A DNA stretch of 64,000 nucleotides from Eleusine coracana subsp. coracana (lineage: Eukaryota > Streptophyta > Magnoliopsida > Poales > Poaceae). The notes under the pieces are model-generated. The model saw nothing but the letters and a program-made list of their open reading frames with translations, was not told the DNA's origin and did no database searches. The position numbers and the translations under genes were made by a program. Positions 54,640 through 64,000 of the stretch are shown one piece after another. How positions within the stretch are numbered: the first letter of the stretch is position 1; every line of letters begins with the position of its first letter. The stretch lies in the NCBI GenBank assembly GCA_032690845.1, contig CM064424.1, forward strand, positions 33,739,969-33,803,968, read 5' to 3'.

Positions 54640-55750
54640 AATGTTTCACCTAATTTCGACCAAGGACACCAAGATAAATGTGGCTTTGGTTAGAGAGGAT
54701 TCCTAATGGTCCTAAGGTCCTAATCATTGTAAGAGTACTACTAGGTTACATGCACTGGGCATCCGGCTTTCCCCTGCATCTATAGTGTGATTCTAGCCAA
54801 GAGCCTACTGCATAGCCGAATGTGGAGGATTTCAAAGGACAGATAGGGTTGTCACCACCTACTGTCTACCTCTAGCAATCCCTGGACTACGCGATAAACA
54901 AAGGTAACCTACGACCTAGACACCATGTCTATGCTTTCAATTACTCCCTTAATCTCTAGCTACGATTAATAAGACTAAGGTTTCTAAATAAATAGAGCAT
55001 TGAGGGAGAAAAAAACTAAGTATATGAAACTTACTTAAAAAAGAATCTTAAATACTAAGAAAGGAATCACAAAGACTTACTAAATATGGCAAGCATCCGT
55101 TAAGGTACAAGCGTGGAGAAGAGGTGGACAACCCCACTCCTCCTCTAGACTTCCCCTCACTCTCACCCTATTTTCTAAGCACTTTGGCAGTGCTAAAGCC
55201 TTTCAGAAATGGAAGTACTAATCTAATCTTGAAGTGTGTGGAGAATGGAGGCACTCCCTTCCTTATATATATAGGGGCCCAAAGTTGGTAACAAAGGCGG
55301 TAACTCCCGCCCTAACCGCGGGAACCAATCTTGGAAAGGCGGTGGGGGACTCCCCAAGCATGCATGGGCTGAGTAGGCCTCAATCTTGTTTGGCCAAACA
55401 CAGGTGTTGGACCGAACATGGGATGGCCCCTCTCGGCCTCAGCCTTCTCCAGGACTCTGTATTACTGTCCTCATTCATCCCTCCACATGTTAGGCCTTCT
55501 GATATGTCGGTTTGCTCTATTTTTGGGCCTGTGGATCCTTGTGTTGTGCTCTGATTGGCCAGAAGTGTGCTTTCTCCTATGATGACATAGATTTTACCTC
55601 AGTTATGTGGATAAATCACCTGCAAGCAAATATTCATCAACACTTGTGGAATTCATTAGTAATAAACTCCTATCACTATGTTGGTTGTTTACTTTTATAG
55701 TTTTATGCAGGTATTTGATGGTCGGATTTGGTACTTAGTAACCATCAACA
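54640..55750 (-). repeat. Element G: 3' LTR (left end unresolved)
   Basis: On the minus strand it begins at 55750 with TGTTGATGGTTACTAAG, similar to the LTR start of F (TGTTGGTGGTCCTTAAA). The stretch near 54855 (GTCACCACCTAC) matches, in reverse, the F LTR at about 45905. The left end could lie between 54000 and 54640. No second copy is in the window, because the 5' LTR would lie beyond element H. Confidence 0.6.
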
Positions 55751-57776
55751 AACTTCCCCATACTTAGTCTTTGCTTCCACGAGTAAAGGAAAAGGACTAA
55801 GGTGGATCATAATCTCCAAATGGTATGATTCTAGCATGCAAGGATAATTGGAGAGGGAGTTTCTCAAAGCATGGTGGAGTACTTTATTTTGTGGATGGAT
55901 GATGGATATGTGTGATGCTATTTTCCGGAGTGGAAGAGTAGCATATGGAAAGAGATGGATGTTGGAGGTGGATGAATACTCCTTTATGTGTAGACTCTCT
56001 CTTTCCTTGGAATGATATTGGGCATGACTATTTCTTTTCTCTCTTTATTTTCATGCTCAAGGATTGAGAGAAATTTTTTTATAGCCATGCCTTCTATGTG
56101 AACAATCGAGAGAGAGTCATAACAAGATAATCATGGAGTAATTCTTTTGGTGGATGATGATGATGCTAACTTCCAATGTAGAAGTTTAGCATATCAGGGG
56201 AATATGCACATGAACATGATCAACAATGCGTAACAAGCATCTCACTAGGGTCACAATTATTTGATAAGGTTCAATGAAGACACAAGCAGCAAATAAATAA
56301 GGTTTAATAAATGAATCTATCATATGGCTCTGGTGGGATATTTTAAATCATTGAGGAGTAAGCTTGTAGATTTTATGTTTCAAAAAGAATTCCCAAGTAC
56401 TTTATGCAATAGAGAGCAAGAATCACTTCATCAAACCATGTCACACTGGTCAACTACACAGGTAGCATGTGGTCCCTATGAATATAGTCCAATAGTATTG
56501 GCATATGGAATAAAGAGAATGCGGGTCAACCATGGAAAGCATTGAATAATTGGAAGGTCATCAAGATTGATTTTAATTTTCAAGTTTAGATTTTATCAAT
56601 TTGTACTAGAAAAATTAAATTAATGCACAAAATAGGGAGATAGAGGGATAAGAAGTGCAAACGGTCACAGTAGTAGATGATGCCGAGCAGGGCCAAGGTG
56701 GGTTCAATCGACCTAGAGGGTTCGGCTGAATCATCCTGGCATCTAGCTTGTTCACTGCTTGGCATGGTGCTCTATGCGATGTTGTTCATTAAATTTTGTC
56801 CGATGACGTATTTTGTTGCGCGTCGGGAATCCTAAGGATCTCCCCCATGCTTGTTTGCTTGCCTGCACTTTTATTTGACACAAGAAACAAAACAAGAGGG
56901 TTAAAAGCAAAATGGACTCTACCGGCTTTATGGGCCCTGTAGAGTCACAACTTTATTATTAAATTATTTATTTTATTTATTATATATTTTTTATGGCGCA
57001 CTATAAGATCGAATTGAAAGGAAATAAAAAGTGAAATAAACTAAAGCGCCTTTCTTTTTTTTCTTCTGAAGCAAGGCATGAATGCAAGAACTAACAACAA
57101 CTCTAGACCAAGAGGTAAGTTGGCATGAACGGAACTTAATATGTGATAGTTACCGAACTCCCCCACACTTAGATTTTTGTATCACTCAAACATAATAAAT
57201 CATGTGTGTAGTGTTGCAATCTCCTTGTAGTAGGTTCCATCACCAAAAAATACCAAGGTGTCAAGTTGATGCAGCTCCCATGTTCTTAGGCATAGTGTGA
57301 CCATCGTTCTTTTCAATCCTCACCTGAAAGAGTCGATGACCAAAAATACCCGATGGCAAATATATCCTAAAAACATATGCTTGAAATTATTTAAATAAAG
57401 GAATAGGGAAATGATAATCGAGGCCATCTCTCGGCAGTGCTTTGTTTATAGTTAGAAGCTTGACTATGAGGACTTTATGCTGCAACTACCATTGACAATG
57501 TAGTTCCCATTTTACCGCCAATTGTTGATGTATCAATGAAGTCTTAGCTGCAAGGCTAGTGCCAAAATGCAAACTATGAGATCTGCAATACTTATGATAA
57601 ACAAAAGCATCGACAACCATCCTTCTAAACATTTTACTAATGAGGGCCTTACAGTGGTTGTAGTCCTCGTAGGTTCTTTCAGCAGTAATCTTGATTGACT
57701 CTAGAGATTCCTTATATGAGCAAGCATCTTATGGTTGTTCAAGGAAGAAGGTCTCATGCTCATTGAGTGAATTATT
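55751..57776 (-). other. Element G: 3' non-coding region with two polypurine-like tracts
   Basis: 2 kb without a recognised gene. On the minus strand purine tracts lie at 57172-57155 (CTAAGTGTGGGGGAGTTC) and at 55766-55751 (CTAAGTATGGGGAAGT), the second just before the LTR. The layout parallels element F. Confidence 0.6.
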
Positions 57777-58511
57777 TCATCCTGTCTCTAGAGTCATTGC
57801 CTCTAACAATCCAATGGCCCAAAGTTTCTCCTCCTCAAGAATTTCATTGCTAAAGCTTATCGGTGATTTTTCATCACCATAGAGGATGGAATATTGAGGA
57901 CCAAAGGAAAAAAGGCTTAGGCAAGAAGGATGATGGTTTGTTTCAAAAGGATTAGGAGTTTCCCTCGAATTGTCTCCTCCTTTGAAACAATGCTTTTCAT
58001 CCTTATAAAGAACAAACCTCGGTGATGTGTATTGGGAAACAAACATCACCTCCTCAAGTAGGGAGTTCTTGAGCTGAGGCCTCACCATAGGATTTTCTAA
58101 GCAATGGGCATTGGTGGCGAAAGTGTTTTTCCTAAGCTCTTCATTTAGGGTACCTTGAGATGCATCCTTACGCTGAAGGCTTTCTAGTGGGAAGCCTATG
58201 AGAAGTTCAAAGTCAATGATTGGAAAGATGTGGAGGTCTAGGTGAACTTCGACTTTGTTCATCTCAACTGGTACAACCCTCGTGATCCTCCGACATGGAA
58301 AGGTTACTCCCAAGGCATACTTGAGGAGTGTGTCATTTGGCACAAGAGGTATGTCATCCAAAAGTTGCCAAGCTATGTACTCATGGATGATATTGGCACC
58401 TATGGTGGGATTATGAAGGGCTTCTACAACATTTCCCTTTATATAATAGGGAATGGTAGAAGAAGGAGAAGGGATTTGGATTTCTCTTGAAGAACATCTT
58501 TCTTCCTTCAA
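57777..58511 (-). CDS. Element G: retropepsin-like domain, copy 3 (no catalytic Asp)
   Basis: The 244-codon frame reads SPSSTIPYYIKGNVVEALHN, then PTIGANIIHEYIAW where a retropepsin would have its Asp-Ser/Thr-Gly loop, then the mid part CRRITRVVPVEMNKVEVHLD and DFELLIGFPLESL, which corresponds to the second hydrophobic strand-Gly motif of the fold. A C-terminal linker of about 120 residues follows (YSILYGDEKSPISFSN). As the active-site Asp is missing, cleavage is not expected; a structural or binding role is possible. This type of domain recurs in grass LTR-element polyproteins. The frame start is the first Met after an upstream stop, so it is an internal piece of a longer polyprotein. Confidence 0.55.
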   Translation of the reverse strand: MKEERCSSREIQIPSPSSTIPYYIKGNVVEALHNPTIGANIIHEYIAWQLLDDIPLVPNDTLLKYALGVTFPCRRITRVVPVEMNKVEVHLDLHIFPIIDFELLIGFPLESLQRKDASQGTLNEELRKNTFATNAHCLENPMVRPQLKNSLLEEVMFVSQYTSPRFVLYKDEKHCFKGGDNSRETPNPFETNHHPSCLSLFSFGPQYSILYGDEKSPISFSNEILEEEKLWAIGLLEAMTLETG

Positions 58512-58603
58512 TCACTTCTTATTAACAACCTCCTGTAGGATTTCTTCTTGGAAATGCTTGGGAGGTGAAAGGGATGTTGTAGGCTTCTTCTGCCATAAGT
58601 GAT

Positions 58604-59323
58604 TCAAGGTGTTTTCATGTTTATCAGATAGCCCTTCCTCGAACTCGACTGGCAACCCTGAAGGTAGAATTTCTCCTTCCTTCCGAGTGGTCTCAATAGT
58701 TGAATTATAAGATGAGATAGCAATGGGCTCAAATTCAGTTGTTGAGAGACCCTCGTGGGTTGGCTTGCCTTCCCCCTGAATAAATGGATGGTCTCCTTCC
58801 TTAAGAATGGATCTAGGGGGTCAAATGAGAATGTTTCCATCACATCATTGAATGACTCATCCAACAGATGCTCGATCAAGATTTTATCAAAAGATTTTTA
58901 TGATTGACAAAATAAGATAGAAGATACACCTCTCCCAAGTCTTATGTCGAGATTTCCTAGTTTTGGTCCATCCGTGTGTAGCTCATCCAACGGATGCTCG
59001 ATCAAGATTTGGAAGTCTAGGATAGTCTCAACATTTTTGACCTTCACGAGCACGTTTTGCAAGGTCCCAAATCCTTCTAAATGCTGGCCTATGGGGTTCA
59101 GGAAGGATTTGCTAATCGGTGCAAGGGGCTCACCGCCTAAGAAGGTGGGTGCAACAGATTTTGACATGATATTGGCACTGATTATGGGACTAAAAAGAAG
59201 ATCCACCTTCATCTCTCTTATATGGAATCGAATGGTTGAATAACGAGGCCTCATCCAAATTATATCAAGAGAATGTTCTCCCTCATTCAACCATTTGTTG
59301 CTTGGCATGGCAAAGCACCCCAT
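58604..59323 (-). pseudogene. Element G: retropepsin-like domain, copy 2, and linker
   Basis: The frame 58898-59323 has SLDIIWMRPRYSTIRFHIRE, then LLFSPIISANIMSK in place of the active-site loop, GTLQNVLVKVKNVETILDFQ and ILIEHPLDEL. The linker frame 58604-58879 (HLLDESFNDVMETFSFDPLD) is in a different phase, which implies a frameshift near 58890. Copy 2 is collinear with copies 1 and 3 and again lacks Asp-Thr/Ser-Gly. Confidence 0.55.
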
Positions 59324-59346
59324 TCATTCTCTTGGAGGAAACTGTC

Positions 59347-59918
59347 CTAAAGAGGATTAGGAGGAGAGATGAAAATTGGTGGGTTCTTCTTGCAAAAATA
59401 ATTCAAGGTGTCCCCATGGTCTTTTGAAAGACCTTCCTCAAATTTAATAGAGAACTTAGGGGAATTTTCTGATTGAGACACTGGGACAGAGAAATGTCTT
59501 CCGCTGAGTTCAATGTCTAACATCTCCTTGGTTGGTGCATCAGAGAAAAGTCTCTCCATGGGATGCCCGATTAAAATGTCAAAGTCATGGACTTCGAGCA
59601 CATGGAAATCAAGGAGAGTTTCAAATTCTTTTTGTCTTAAAGACACATTTTGCAAAATCCCATATCCCTCTGAAATGGTCTAGAGAGACATTGAAGAAAT
59701 TTGCAAGTCGGTGCCAAGGGTTCTTCATCCAAAATGGTCAAAGTGCAAGGATCAGAAATGATGTTGGCACCGACAGTGGGATAATAAAGAAGATTCACCT
59801 TTTCTCCTCTTATGAAGCATTGAATAAAAAAGGAAGGGGAGCTAATCCGAATTAGGTTCAGAGAAAACTCAGCCTCTCTCAATGGCTCATTGCTCATGCT
59901 TGAAGTTAACTCCTTCAC
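59347..59918 (-). pseudogene. Element G: retropepsin-like domain, copy 1 (frameshifted)
   Basis: Frames 59637-59918 and 59347-59655 overlap by a few codons and join into one domain: EAEFSLNLIRISSPSFFIQC, then LLYYPTVGANIISDPCTL, DEEPLAPTCKFLQC, then NVSLRQKEFETLLDFHVLEV, DFDILIGHPMERL and a linker. A frameshift near 59640-59660 splits it. The active-site loop is YPTVGAN. With copies 2 and 3 it makes a tandem array that follows gag directly. Confidence 0.55.
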
Positions 59919-60391
59919 CGTCTCTTAGACCAAATGCTCCTTAAGAGGATTCGGAGAAGATACAAGAGTTGGTGATTTCTTTTGATAGTGACAACTCGAG
60001 GATTTCCAATGATCTTTTACAAGATTTTCCTCGAATTGGAAAGAGAGCTTTGAAGGTTGAATCTCTTTTTCCTCCATTGCTCGTGGTTCAGTTGAGGTCT
60101 CACTAGATGAATCAATGGATAGGCTAGGATTTGTCTTAGGTTCAACTAGTGGGCTCGACGAAGCTTCCTCCTGAGGGGGCTCTCTACAGTTGGCTAGGAA
60201 AGAAGAGTTTTCTTAGATAAGGTCTAGGATAGCTCTTCCTTCTGCAGGCGTCTTGTGGACAAACGAACCTCCGGCGGTGACGTCGAGATATAGGGCATAC
60301 TCCATGCTTAAAACAAGACAAAAGTGTTGCAACAACACATGATCGGGCAAAGACAAGTCAAGGCCAAATGTGGTTAACAAGGAAAACCTGG
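59919..60391 (-). pseudogene. Element G: gag C-terminal part, broken by element H
   Basis: From 60391 the minus-strand frame reads LLTTFGLDLSLPDHVLLQHF, then ALYLDVTAGGSFVHKTPAEG RAILDLI and a stop at 60213-60215. The same frame goes on through a Pro/Ser/Glu-rich linker (SLSIDSSSETSTEPRAMEEK) to a second stop before copy 1. The Gly-Gly-x-Phe-x-His-Lys-Thr segment is typical of the end of the capsid domain in grass gypsy gag proteins. The N-terminal part is on the other side of element H, outside the window. Confidence 0.6.
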
Positions 60392-61154
60392 TGATGAGGA
60401 CATCACCATGCAGGATACGCGCATATCATGGCCTTCCCCAAGTTACAAGTCGTCACCAACTCGGTCGCCGCGTTCGTCTCAAATTCAGCCGACACCCCTT
60501 CACGGTTTTGATGATATCTCCCACATCCAACATCCAAACGAGGCGTTCTTTGATGCATTGGAAAGAGGACGACGACGCCGTCATTTTGGTTCTGGTCCTA
60601 GCTCCAGAAGGGTCGTGAGTCACAATACGTGACCATGACAAGGTGCTGTGCCACCTATTTTAGGCCAACTTGGCCATGTATCGTGTCGGGCCTTAAGCCC
60701 ATGTTGTGGGCGCCCCCCCTGGTCGCCCCCAACCCTAGGACGTCTTTGTTTCCTACATAAACTCAGTAGCCGCTGTCTTTTAGTTTCGGGTTTTGTTTAG
60801 TTCAATTTTCCAGAGAGAAACTTGATCGAATTATTGTAACTGTGGCGACAAGTCCTTTTATAGTAATCCAGGGCCCCTGTTCTTGTTCTACACCACTGTG
60901 ACGATTAGTCCTTTTGTGTTCAGAGCTTGAACCTTTTCTTGTGATTCGCTTCATCCATATTTGCAATTTCAGATTGCGTGTTTATCCTCTCTTGCTTGTG
61001 TTCTCGATTTCGCTTGCACGAACAATCAAGTTGTGCTTGGTGTAACGGTTGCGGGGTTGGATTGTGTCTGATTCACGCCGGGTCATCGATGCCGAGTTCC
61101 CCAAATTCGAGTTCACCCCCTTACCTCTCGGAAGATCGGGCCATATCTACATCA
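60392..61154 (+). repeat. Element H: 5' LTR (763 bp) with polyprotein tail frame
   Basis: Start TGATGAGGACATC, end TCTACATCA. The first 240 bp hold an open frame (60393-60632) that begins DEDITMQDTRIS, comparable to DEYITPKDTCNT in the LTR of C, and ends with an Arg-rich stretch (ALERGRRRRHFGSG). In the 3' LTR (outside the window) this would be the C-terminal tail of the polyprotein. Length of the LTR is from its ends only, because the second copy is not in view. Confidence 0.82.
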
Positions 61155-62319
61155 AGTGGTATTAGATTCCTAGGTTCCCCGTGAGGTATTATCGTGTTCT
61201 TCCCTTTAGATTCGTTTGTGTTCATCACCTTTTGTCCACAAAAAAGCCTACAAACAAAAAAAAATTTCCCCACCATCCCAGACACTGTTTAGCCTTTGCA
61301 CAATTTAATTTCAGAGTTCGTAGTGTTGAGTTTGTGTCCTAGTCGAGTTCAGTTGCTGGTTTGAATTTGTGTTTCGATTCGGTTTGTGTTTTGATCTCTG
61401 CTGCACACCACCATCACCATCGTGTTTTCCATTGGATTCACCATCGTGTCAACCACCCACCACATCCACAATCTGTTGCCAACAAAAAAAAACCCTACCC
61501 GATTCGGTTCCCCCCCCCTCACCCCTGAAACCCTATCTTGACATACCTTTGGTAAAACAGGCATAACTTTTCGCTCGTTGCTCCGATTGGGCTGAAATTT
61601 TTACAGCAGATTCTTGACTCAAAGTTGAGGTGACCCACACTAGGCTCAGGCTCTGCCCTGTGTGCCCTCGTCAAAAAATTGAAAAAAAATCACGAAAAAA
61701 TAGAAAAAAATTGTGAAGTCAAAAATAGCGCTTTCGGTGAAACTTTGACATTTTGCCTACCCTTTGTTTTCCCTCTGTTTGAGTTGAAACTTCTTGTGCT
61801 TCCTTCCTTTGTGTTCCTCTATCACAGAAAAATAGTGGAAAAATCATACAAAAAATCAAGATTTTGATTTGCACCCCCCACCCCCCACCCCCCCCCCCCC
61901 CCCCCCCCCCCGCCCTGAAAATTCTAAGTCTGGGAAGGCTGTTTTGATCCTTGCTGCCTTTGCCATTGTTCTTTGCCATTGTTCTTGCTGTCATAACTGT
62001 TTTTGAACACGATTCTTTCGCCAGCAATTAGGACACTGCTTTGGACATTTATTCAGTGCTACTATCTGTTATTGAATTGTGTTCCAGTGACGTACATATT
62101 AGCCTTCCAAGCTATACATATTGCAGCACAGGTTTCTTCCTTGCAACTGTTACACCCAAGCTCAACTACAGATTGTGTTGACCTATTTGGCTTTGGTAAG
62201 AACACTTGCAAGATTGTGATACATTGCTTCTGATATTGTTTTCCACTTTCTACACCCTCTGCTGCCTGCTAGTTCATAGGGCTAATCTTTTTGTTTAGTG
62301 TTGTCTTTTGCTTTTAACC
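61155..62319 (+). other. Element H: primer-binding site and leader
   Basis: AGTGGTATTAGATTCC directly after the LTR is a divergent Met-tRNA-type site. The block 61557-61682 is conserved with the leader of C. A run of 24 C (61888-61911) and shorter C runs before it follow. No protein frame of note. The gag ATG lies at 62320. Confidence 0.7.
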
Positions 62320-64000
62320 ATGTCAGAGAAAGGGAAAGGGACACCTGGAGAGTTGGAGTCCCCTACAGACTTCAATGATTGCGTCTCCAAGGCCGAGCTG
62401 ACGAAGCTTCTTGCGGACCAGCGTACATTCATGGAAACGAAGTTTGCCGAGTTGATGGGTCACATCAACACTGTTGTCCACCGCATTGAGGATGTTGAAC
62501 GACAACCTCCACCTCAACGAGCTGCTGTTGATGATGATTTTGACCGTGATGCAGACCGTCTTCATCGTAATCGACACGGTATGGGAGGTAATAACAATCG
62601 TGGTAATACTGATACTTTTGTTAAGCCCAAATTTAATATACCACCTTTTGCCGGTAGTGCTGACCCTAAAGCATACTTAGATTGGGAACTTGCTGTTGAA
62701 CAGAAATTTAATTCTCATTTAGTTCCTGCTAAGCATAGAGTTAGACTTGCTACTAGTGAGTTTACAGGTTTTGCTCTCTTTTGGTGGAATGATCTTTGCA
62801 ATACTAATGCTGCTATACCTGCCACTTGGCCTGTTTTGAAACAACGCATGACATCTCGTTTTGTTCCTCCTTATTACCAACGTGACTTACGTTTGAAATT
62901 ACAATCTTTAACACAAGGTACTAAAACAGTAGAGGAATATTATCAGGAATTGCTTATTGGTTTAGCACGTTGTGATATACATGAAGATGATCTTGCAACT
63001 AGTGCTAGATTTTTTGGTGGTTTGAACCGTGATATCCAGAATATTGTTGACTATAAAGAGTGGAATAGGTTCAGCCAATTGTATCATATTGCTCTTAAGG
63101 CTGAACGAGAAGTACAGGGACGCCTTCCACAACAATCGTGCTGGTCCAACACTGAGCAATATCTCCAGCAACGCACTGGAGTAGAGAACTTGAAGAGTCA
63201 TATTGCTAAGACACCAGCAACAACTTTTCCATTTGCGCCTACTTCTGCAGCGCAATCGTCTAGTGTGCAGCACCAACACCAGAAGAAGGTTACTACTTCC
63301 GGTACTAGCAGTGGCTCCTCCACCAACATTATTTGCCACCGCTGCAAGGGCATGGGACATGTCATGAAGGATTGCCCTAGTCGTCGTGCTTTCATCGCTA
63401 CCGCTGATGGGTATGAAAGTTCTAGTGATGTTGAAGATGAATTTGCTTGTATGTCTAACCTTGTTGCAGATTCGATGGAGGAGCAGGAGACTACCGCCAT
63501 TGATTCTATTGCTGCCACTGCAGGCTTTCCTAGCCTCATTGTACAGCGTGTGTTGACCACTCGGGTGGGACAAGAGGAAGAACAACAATGCAACAATTTA
63601 TTCTACATGTACCTCATTGTTGCGGACCACCGTGTTCTCACCATCATTGATACTGGGAGCTGTAACAACTTGGTAAGTTCTGATTTGGTAAGCAAACTTG
63701 GCTTGACCACGCATGCACTACATCAGCCCTACCACATCAAATGGTTCAACAATAGTGGTACGGCACAGGTAACTCGATCAGCACGCATACACTTTTCAGT
63801 AGGTTCTTATCAAGAAGTTGCTGATTTTCATGTTGTACCTATGCAAGCATGTTCGCTTTTATTAGGCCGTCCATGGGAATATGATACGGATGCTGCCCAT
63901 CATGGTAGAACAAATACATATACATTCATGCATAAGGACAGGAATATTACTTTGCGTCCGTTATTGCCGACTGATATTAGAAATCATTTTAAACTGCTTG
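62320..64000 (+). CDS. Element H: gag-protease part of the polyprotein (open to window end)
   Basis: An uninterrupted frame of 560 codons from ATG 62320 to the window edge; the stop lies beyond. Start MSEKGKGTPGELESPTDFND, then a helix FMETKFAELMGHINTVVHRI with coiled-coil spacing. The gag domain is KFNIPPFAGSADPKAYLDWE, WWNDLCNTNAAIPATWPVLK, FVPPYYQRDLRLKLQSLTQG and RFFGGLNRDIQNIV. Zinc knuckle CHRCKGMGHVMKDC, complete, begins at residue 339. Protease motif IIDTGSCNNLVSSDLV with Asp at residue 444, then MQACSLLLGRPWEYDTDAAH. Both sites that are altered in C (knuckle Cys; DGG) have the standard residue here. This could be a live element, though RT and integrase cannot be seen. Minus-strand frames between 62962 and 63596 are shadows of it. 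Confidence 0.9.
   Translation, partial: MSEKGKGTPGELESPTDFNDCVSKAELTKLLADQRTFMETKFAELMGHINTVVHRIEDVERQPPPQRAAVDDDFDRDADRLHRNRHGMGGNNNRGNTDTFVKPKFNIPPFAGSADPKAYLDWELAVEQKFNSHLVPAKHRVRLATSEFTGFALFWWNDLCNTNAAIPATWPVLKQRMTSRFVPPYYQRDLRLKLQSLTQGTKTVEEYYQELLIGLARCDIHEDDLATSARFFGGLNRDIQNIVDYKEWNRFSQLYHIALKAEREVQGRLPQQSCWSNTEQYLQQRTGVENLKSHIAKTPATTFPFAPTSAAQSSSVQHQHQKKVTTSGTSSGSSTNIICHRCKGMGHVMKDCPSRRAFIATADGYESSSDVEDEFACMSNLVADSMEEQETTAIDSIAATAGFPSLIVQRVLTTRVGQEEEQQCNNLFYMYLIVADHRVLTIIDTGSCNNLVSSDLVSKLGLTTHALHQPYHIKWFNNSGTAQVTRSARIHFSVGSYQEVADFHVVPMQACSLLLGRPWEYDTDAAHHGRTNTYTFMHKDRNITLRPLLPTDIRNHFKLL

Larger units (their letters stand above)
60392..64000 (+). mobile_element. Element H: CRM-like Ty3/gypsy retrotransposon (5' part)
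   Basis: It begins with an LTR starting TGATGAGGACATC, as in element C, followed by a primer-binding site, a leader of about 1.2 kb and an open gag-protease frame that reaches the window edge. The left flank is G's gag coding sequence (CCTGG at 60387-60391 would be the target duplication). Gag and protease are clearly related to those of C. No lesion was found in the visible coding part. Confidence 0.88.

Noticed and set aside
62962..63596. Minus-strand frames of 208 and 132 codons
   Set aside because: They lie opposite the clear gag-protease frame of H, whose zinc knuckle and protease motifs are unambiguous.

Overview
This window looks like intergenic DNA from a large grass genome. Both strands are filled with nested LTR retrotransposons, a PIF/Harbinger transposon and a probable Helitron. 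I see no intact host gene, no rRNA or tRNA gene and no CRISPR array. Evidence for a grass is the set of families: Tekay/Del-like chromoviruses with LTRs near 3.7 kb, CRM-like (centromeric-retrotransposon-like) gypsy elements, Athila-like elements, and CCGGAC/GTCCGG-rich LTR sequence of the kind common in Andropogoneae. The species cannot be named from sequence alone. Two CRM-like elements make a pericentromeric or centromere-proximal origin plausible but do not prove it.

Layout. (A) An old minus-strand Tekay-like element is split into a left part (1-1974) and a right part (23707-25037). (B) A plus-strand relative (1975-23706) sits inside A's integrase. B has a 3.75-kb 5' LTR, an extra coiled-coil ORF, a gag remnant, a readable PR-RT-RNase H block, an integrase/chromodomain riddled with stops, and a 3' LTR. 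(C) A minus-strand CRM-like element (13037-20809, 922-bp LTRs, CTCCC target duplication) lies inside B's 3' LTR. Right of A come an LTR-like stretch (25038-26134) and a probable Helitron 3' terminus at 26135. The next stretch is host or captured sequence, split by (D), a young Ty1/copia element (27839-35102, 510-bp LTRs, ATGAG duplication). At 37346 the captured sequence shows a protein-kinase-like exon fragment, which runs into a GC-rich tandem repeat of about 510-530 bp present three times. The third unit is interrupted by (E), a PIF/Harbinger element (38929-42818) with a transposase gene and a Myb/SANT-like gene, both damaged.

From 44506 on, Athila-like material dominates. (F) has two LTRs of about 1.97 kb flanking an internal region that keeps only an accessory ORF and polypurine tracts. 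The second LTR is followed by a degenerate primer-binding site and a gag start, so F looks like a recombined LTR array. (G) is a minus-strand relative (about 54640-60391) encoding the end of gag and three tandem retropepsin-like domains that all lack the catalytic Asp. (H) is a plus-strand CRM-like element that begins at 60392 inside G's gag and continues past the window edge with an undamaged 560-codon gag-protease frame.

Relative order from nesting: A before B before C; G before H; the tandem repeat before E. By eye, D has the most similar LTRs (about 7 differences in 510 bp) and is probably the youngest complete element here. The parts with most biological interest are the LTR-encoded polyprotein tail shared by C and H, a leader block conserved between them, the pseudo-retropepsin array in G, the accessory-ORF-only Athila-like unit F, and the kinase fragment joined to the 3x repeat. 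Many of B's stops (TGG to TAG/TGA, CAG to TAG, CGA to TGA) fit decay by cytosine deamination.
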